A stretch of DNA of 16,931 nt from AWTP1-18 sp036518635 (GTDB taxonomy: Bacteria > Pseudomonadota > Gammaproteobacteria > Burkholderiales > Rhodocyclaceae): positions 1-16,931 of the forward strand of contig DATDMT010000198.1 in the NCBI GenBank assembly GCA_036518635.1. The letters are read 5' to 3'. Position numbers and translations under genes: made by a program. The notes under the pieces are model-generated. The model worked only from the letters and a program-made list of their open reading frames with translations. It searched no databases and was not told the origin of the DNA. Below are positions 15,199-16,931 of the stretch, piece by piece (position 1 is the first letter of the stretch; every line of letters begins with the position of its first letter).

Positions 15199-16931
15199 CA
15201 GCGCCACTCCACAAAGACCATCCGTTTCATCCACGGATATCTGATGATGGAAATGCTCCAGGGCAGTTGATCCAGCAGCACGTCGATGCCCTTGGACTCG
15301 ACCTTGAGGTACCAGTCATCGCCCTTCAACTGCAGCCTGCCCATGCGTTGCAGGAACGAGCCCTGCAGGCCCTGCACCGAGGTCTTGCCGATGATCTTCC
15401 AGTTGTGGATGACGGCCTGGAGCATGCCCTCCACCGCCTGCCGTTCGCGCTCCTCCAGTTCGATGCAGCGGGCGATCGGGAACGCCGCCGGCGCGCCGCA
15501 AAGAATCTTGTTCAGCACCAGGAGGAACTCGGGCGAATCGCAACTGCCGTTCACCGCGTATTGCAGCAGGTGGATGGCGCGCTCCATCGCCCGTTCGTCC
15601 TTGAACTTGCCGCCCTCGGTCAGCTCCAGCATGCTGAACAGGCGCGGGAAATAGGGCGCCACCAAGACCATGCCGGCATTGGCCACGTAGATTTCTTCGG
15701 TCGGCGCCTCATCGTCCACCGGCTCGGAGGCAAGCTTGGAGAAGATCGACCGGGCCTCCGGCGGGCGCGGCGGTGCGGCGGGTGGCGGCACATCGGTCGC
15801 CGCCGGCACTGGCCGGACAGTGCCCGCCTCGGGCGCGGCGTTCGCGGCAGCGGCGAGGTCCACCAGTCTGCCGCCGATCAGCATCCCCAGCACCCGGCGG
15901 TAATACGCGGCGAGATCGCGGCTGCGGGCGGCGTAGGCCCGCACCTCCCGCAGCAGCTCGGTCAGCTCAGGGCCACGCTCGGGCCGGAGGAAGGCTTCCA
16001 GCAAGGGGGCGCACTCCCGGGCAGTCAGGCCGTCGAGTACCGGCCGCAACTCGCCCGACTGCAATTTCCGATACAACTGCTTCAGCGCCTGGGGCGCCCC
16101 GGCCGCCAATTCCTCGATTTCCGCCGCCATTTCCGCTGCGCCGGACTCGCCGCGCAAGCGCCGCAACAGGCGCAACAGCAACTGCTCGTAGCGCCCCCGC
16201 CCTTCCGCCGGCGACGCGCTTGCGTCCGTGGCATCCAAGTCGTCGTCGGCAGCCAGCGGCGCCTCGGCCGCCAATTGCAGGTCCACCTCGCCCCCGCTCA
16301 CGAGGCGGGAAAGGATGTGGCGGTAATAGCGCCCCTCGCTCCACGCCTCGGTCGCCTGCCTTTCGATTTCCCGGCGGAATTCGGCCGCTGCCGCCGTGCC
16401 TTCAAGGGCCAGCAGCGCCATAACCAATTGCTTGGCCTCCTGCGCGCCTAGCGTCCGCGCAGCGGCAGCGCTTGCCTCGCCCTGGCGCAGTTGCTGCTGC
16501 AGTTGCCGCAGCAGCTCGGGATGCGATTTGGCCAGCTTGACGATGTCCGCCGTGATGTCCTGTTGCGTCCGGCCAGCCAGCCGCTGCACGATCCGCGCGT
16601 AGGCGGCTTCGGCGGCGCTGGGCGCTGCGCTGCCGACCTCGGCCGCGGCTTGGTCGATGCGCGCCAGCGCCGCCAGGAGGGCCGCAGTCTCAGCAGTCTC
16701 AGCAGTCTCCGCGCTCGCCGTGCCCGCCTGGCCAGCTTCGCGCCAGTGAGTGCGCAGGGCAGCGAGGTAGTTCGCAGCGTCGAAGGTCGCCGCGCCTTGC
16801 CGCTGCAGATAGGTCAAGGTGTCGGCCCATAGCCGTTGCCGCAGGGCGCCTTCCGTCGGGCCGTTCAATTCCACCAGCAGCCGCTCCACCACCCCGCTCG
16901 ATGCGCCCAGCAGCAGCTTCAAGCCGTCCAG
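15198..16931 (-). CDS. Contractile injection system tape measure protein (N-terminus beyond window)
   Basis: The visible 577 residues are the C-terminal part; the frame stays open to the window edge and the true start lies outside. The N-terminal two-thirds is Ala/Glu/Arg/Leu-rich and helical, with recurring segments such as LLRLLRRLRGE and RRVLGMLIGGRLVDL, and a Pro-rich linker (VPPPAAPPRPPE). The last 170 residues match the conserved end of the CIS tape-measure family: VLVAPYFPRLFSMLEL, RAIHLLQYAVNG, LNKILCG, HNWKIIGKTSVQGLQGSFL, then WYLKVESKGIDVLLDQLPWS and a terminal MVFVEWR. The family is thought to set inner tube length during assembly, like a phage tape measure. It is the first visible gene of the minus-strand operon, and its stop overlaps the ATPase start by one base. 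Sheath, tube and baseplate genes are expected further upstream, beyond the window. Confidence 0.88.
   Translation of the reverse strand: MDGLKLLLGASSGVVERLLVELNGPTEGALRQRLWADTLTYLQRQGAATFDAANYLAALRTHWREAGQAGTASAETAETAETAALLAALARIDQAAAEVGSAAPSAAEAAYARIVQRLAGRTQQDITADIVKLAKSHPELLRQLQQQLRQGEASAAAARTLGAQEAKQLVMALLALEGTAAAAEFRREIERQATEAWSEGRYYRHILSRLVSGGEVDLQLAAEAPLAADDDLDATDASASPAEGRGRYEQLLLRLLRRLRGESGAAEMAAEIEELAAGAPQALKQLYRKLQSGELRPVLDGLTARECAPLLEAFLRPERGPELTELLREVRAYAARSRDLAAYYRRVLGMLIGGRLVDLAAAANAAPEAGTVRPVPAATDVPPPAAPPRPPEARSIFSKLASEPVDDEAPTEEIYVANAGMVLVAPYFPRLFSMLELTEGGKFKDERAMERAIHLLQYAVNGSCDSPEFLLVLNKILCGAPAAFPIARCIELEERERQAVEGMLQAVIHNWKIIGKTSVQGLQGSFLQRMGRLQLKGDDWYLKVESKGIDVLLDQLPWSISIIRYPWMKRMVFVEWR
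16684..16710 (-). repeat. Three 9-bp repeats coding ETA-ETA-ETA-like residues in the tape measure gene
   Basis: GCAGTCTCA occurs twice in tandem and then as GCAGTCTCC on the plus strand, encoding the SAETAETAETAA stretch. A short in-frame array like this can change by whole codons through slippage and lies in a flexible Ala/Glu-rich segment. Confidence 0.7.

Noticed and set aside
15199..15234. Upstream start for the AAA+ ATPase inside the tape-measure gene
   Set aside because: The ATG at 15198 has a good GGAG at the right distance and forms the usual TGATG coupling.

Overview
The base composition is GC-rich throughout, and the window opens with the end of an aconitase B gene. This suggests a betaproteobacterium, possibly of the Rhodocyclales type. 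The order-level placement is an inference from composition and gene style only. Most of the window is an accessory region, and its main content is the tail of an extracellular contractile injection system (eCIS) locus plus likely cargo genes.

Plus strand, 1-3744. The 3' end of acnB is followed by a clear intrinsic terminator (631-660). Next is a membrane-bound class III nucleotide cyclase (dCache sensor, HAMP, catalytic domain) at 764-2641, whose base-selecting lysine position is Asn. A visibly more AT-rich AbiH-family phage-defence gene with a good ribosome binding site follows at 2836-3744.

Minus strand, 16931 down to 7073. Six genes read in one direction: the truncated tape-measure protein of a contractile injection system (15198-16931), an AAA+ ATPase of the Afp15/Pvc15 type (13816-15198), a large membrane protein with a peptidoglycan-binding-like motif and a degenerate GH18-like barrel (10946-13816), a small SAM methyltransferase (10332-10949), and two paralogous DUF4157 proteins (9097-10290 and 7073-9025). 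The first four overlap by 1, 1 and 4 bases, so they are almost certainly translationally coupled. The last two follow after gaps of 41 and 71 bases. The two DUF4157 proteins share an N-terminal module of six or four 16-residue repeats (core QRVEEEEPLQGKF) plus a HEAWH zincin-like motif, but have unrelated C-termini. This is the layout expected of modular eCIS cargo.

Minus strand, 6797 to 3888. A secreted protein carries two complete sets of seven RCC1 repeats separated by two Ig-like repeats, and ends in a PK-rich pentapeptide tail. A 222-bp element with terminal inverted repeats (6808-7029), like a non-autonomous IS5-type transposon, lies between this gene and the DUF4157 genes and reaches to within 10 bases of the RCC1 start codon.

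Taken together, the tape-measure and ATPase genes belong to the assembly machinery. The membrane protein is a candidate for holding or releasing the particle at the envelope. The methyltransferase may be accessory, and the DUF4157 proteins are the best candidates for loaded cargo. Sheath, tube, baseplate and fibre genes must lie beyond base 16931. No tRNA, rRNA or CRISPR array was seen, and no gap between genes exceeds 300 bases.
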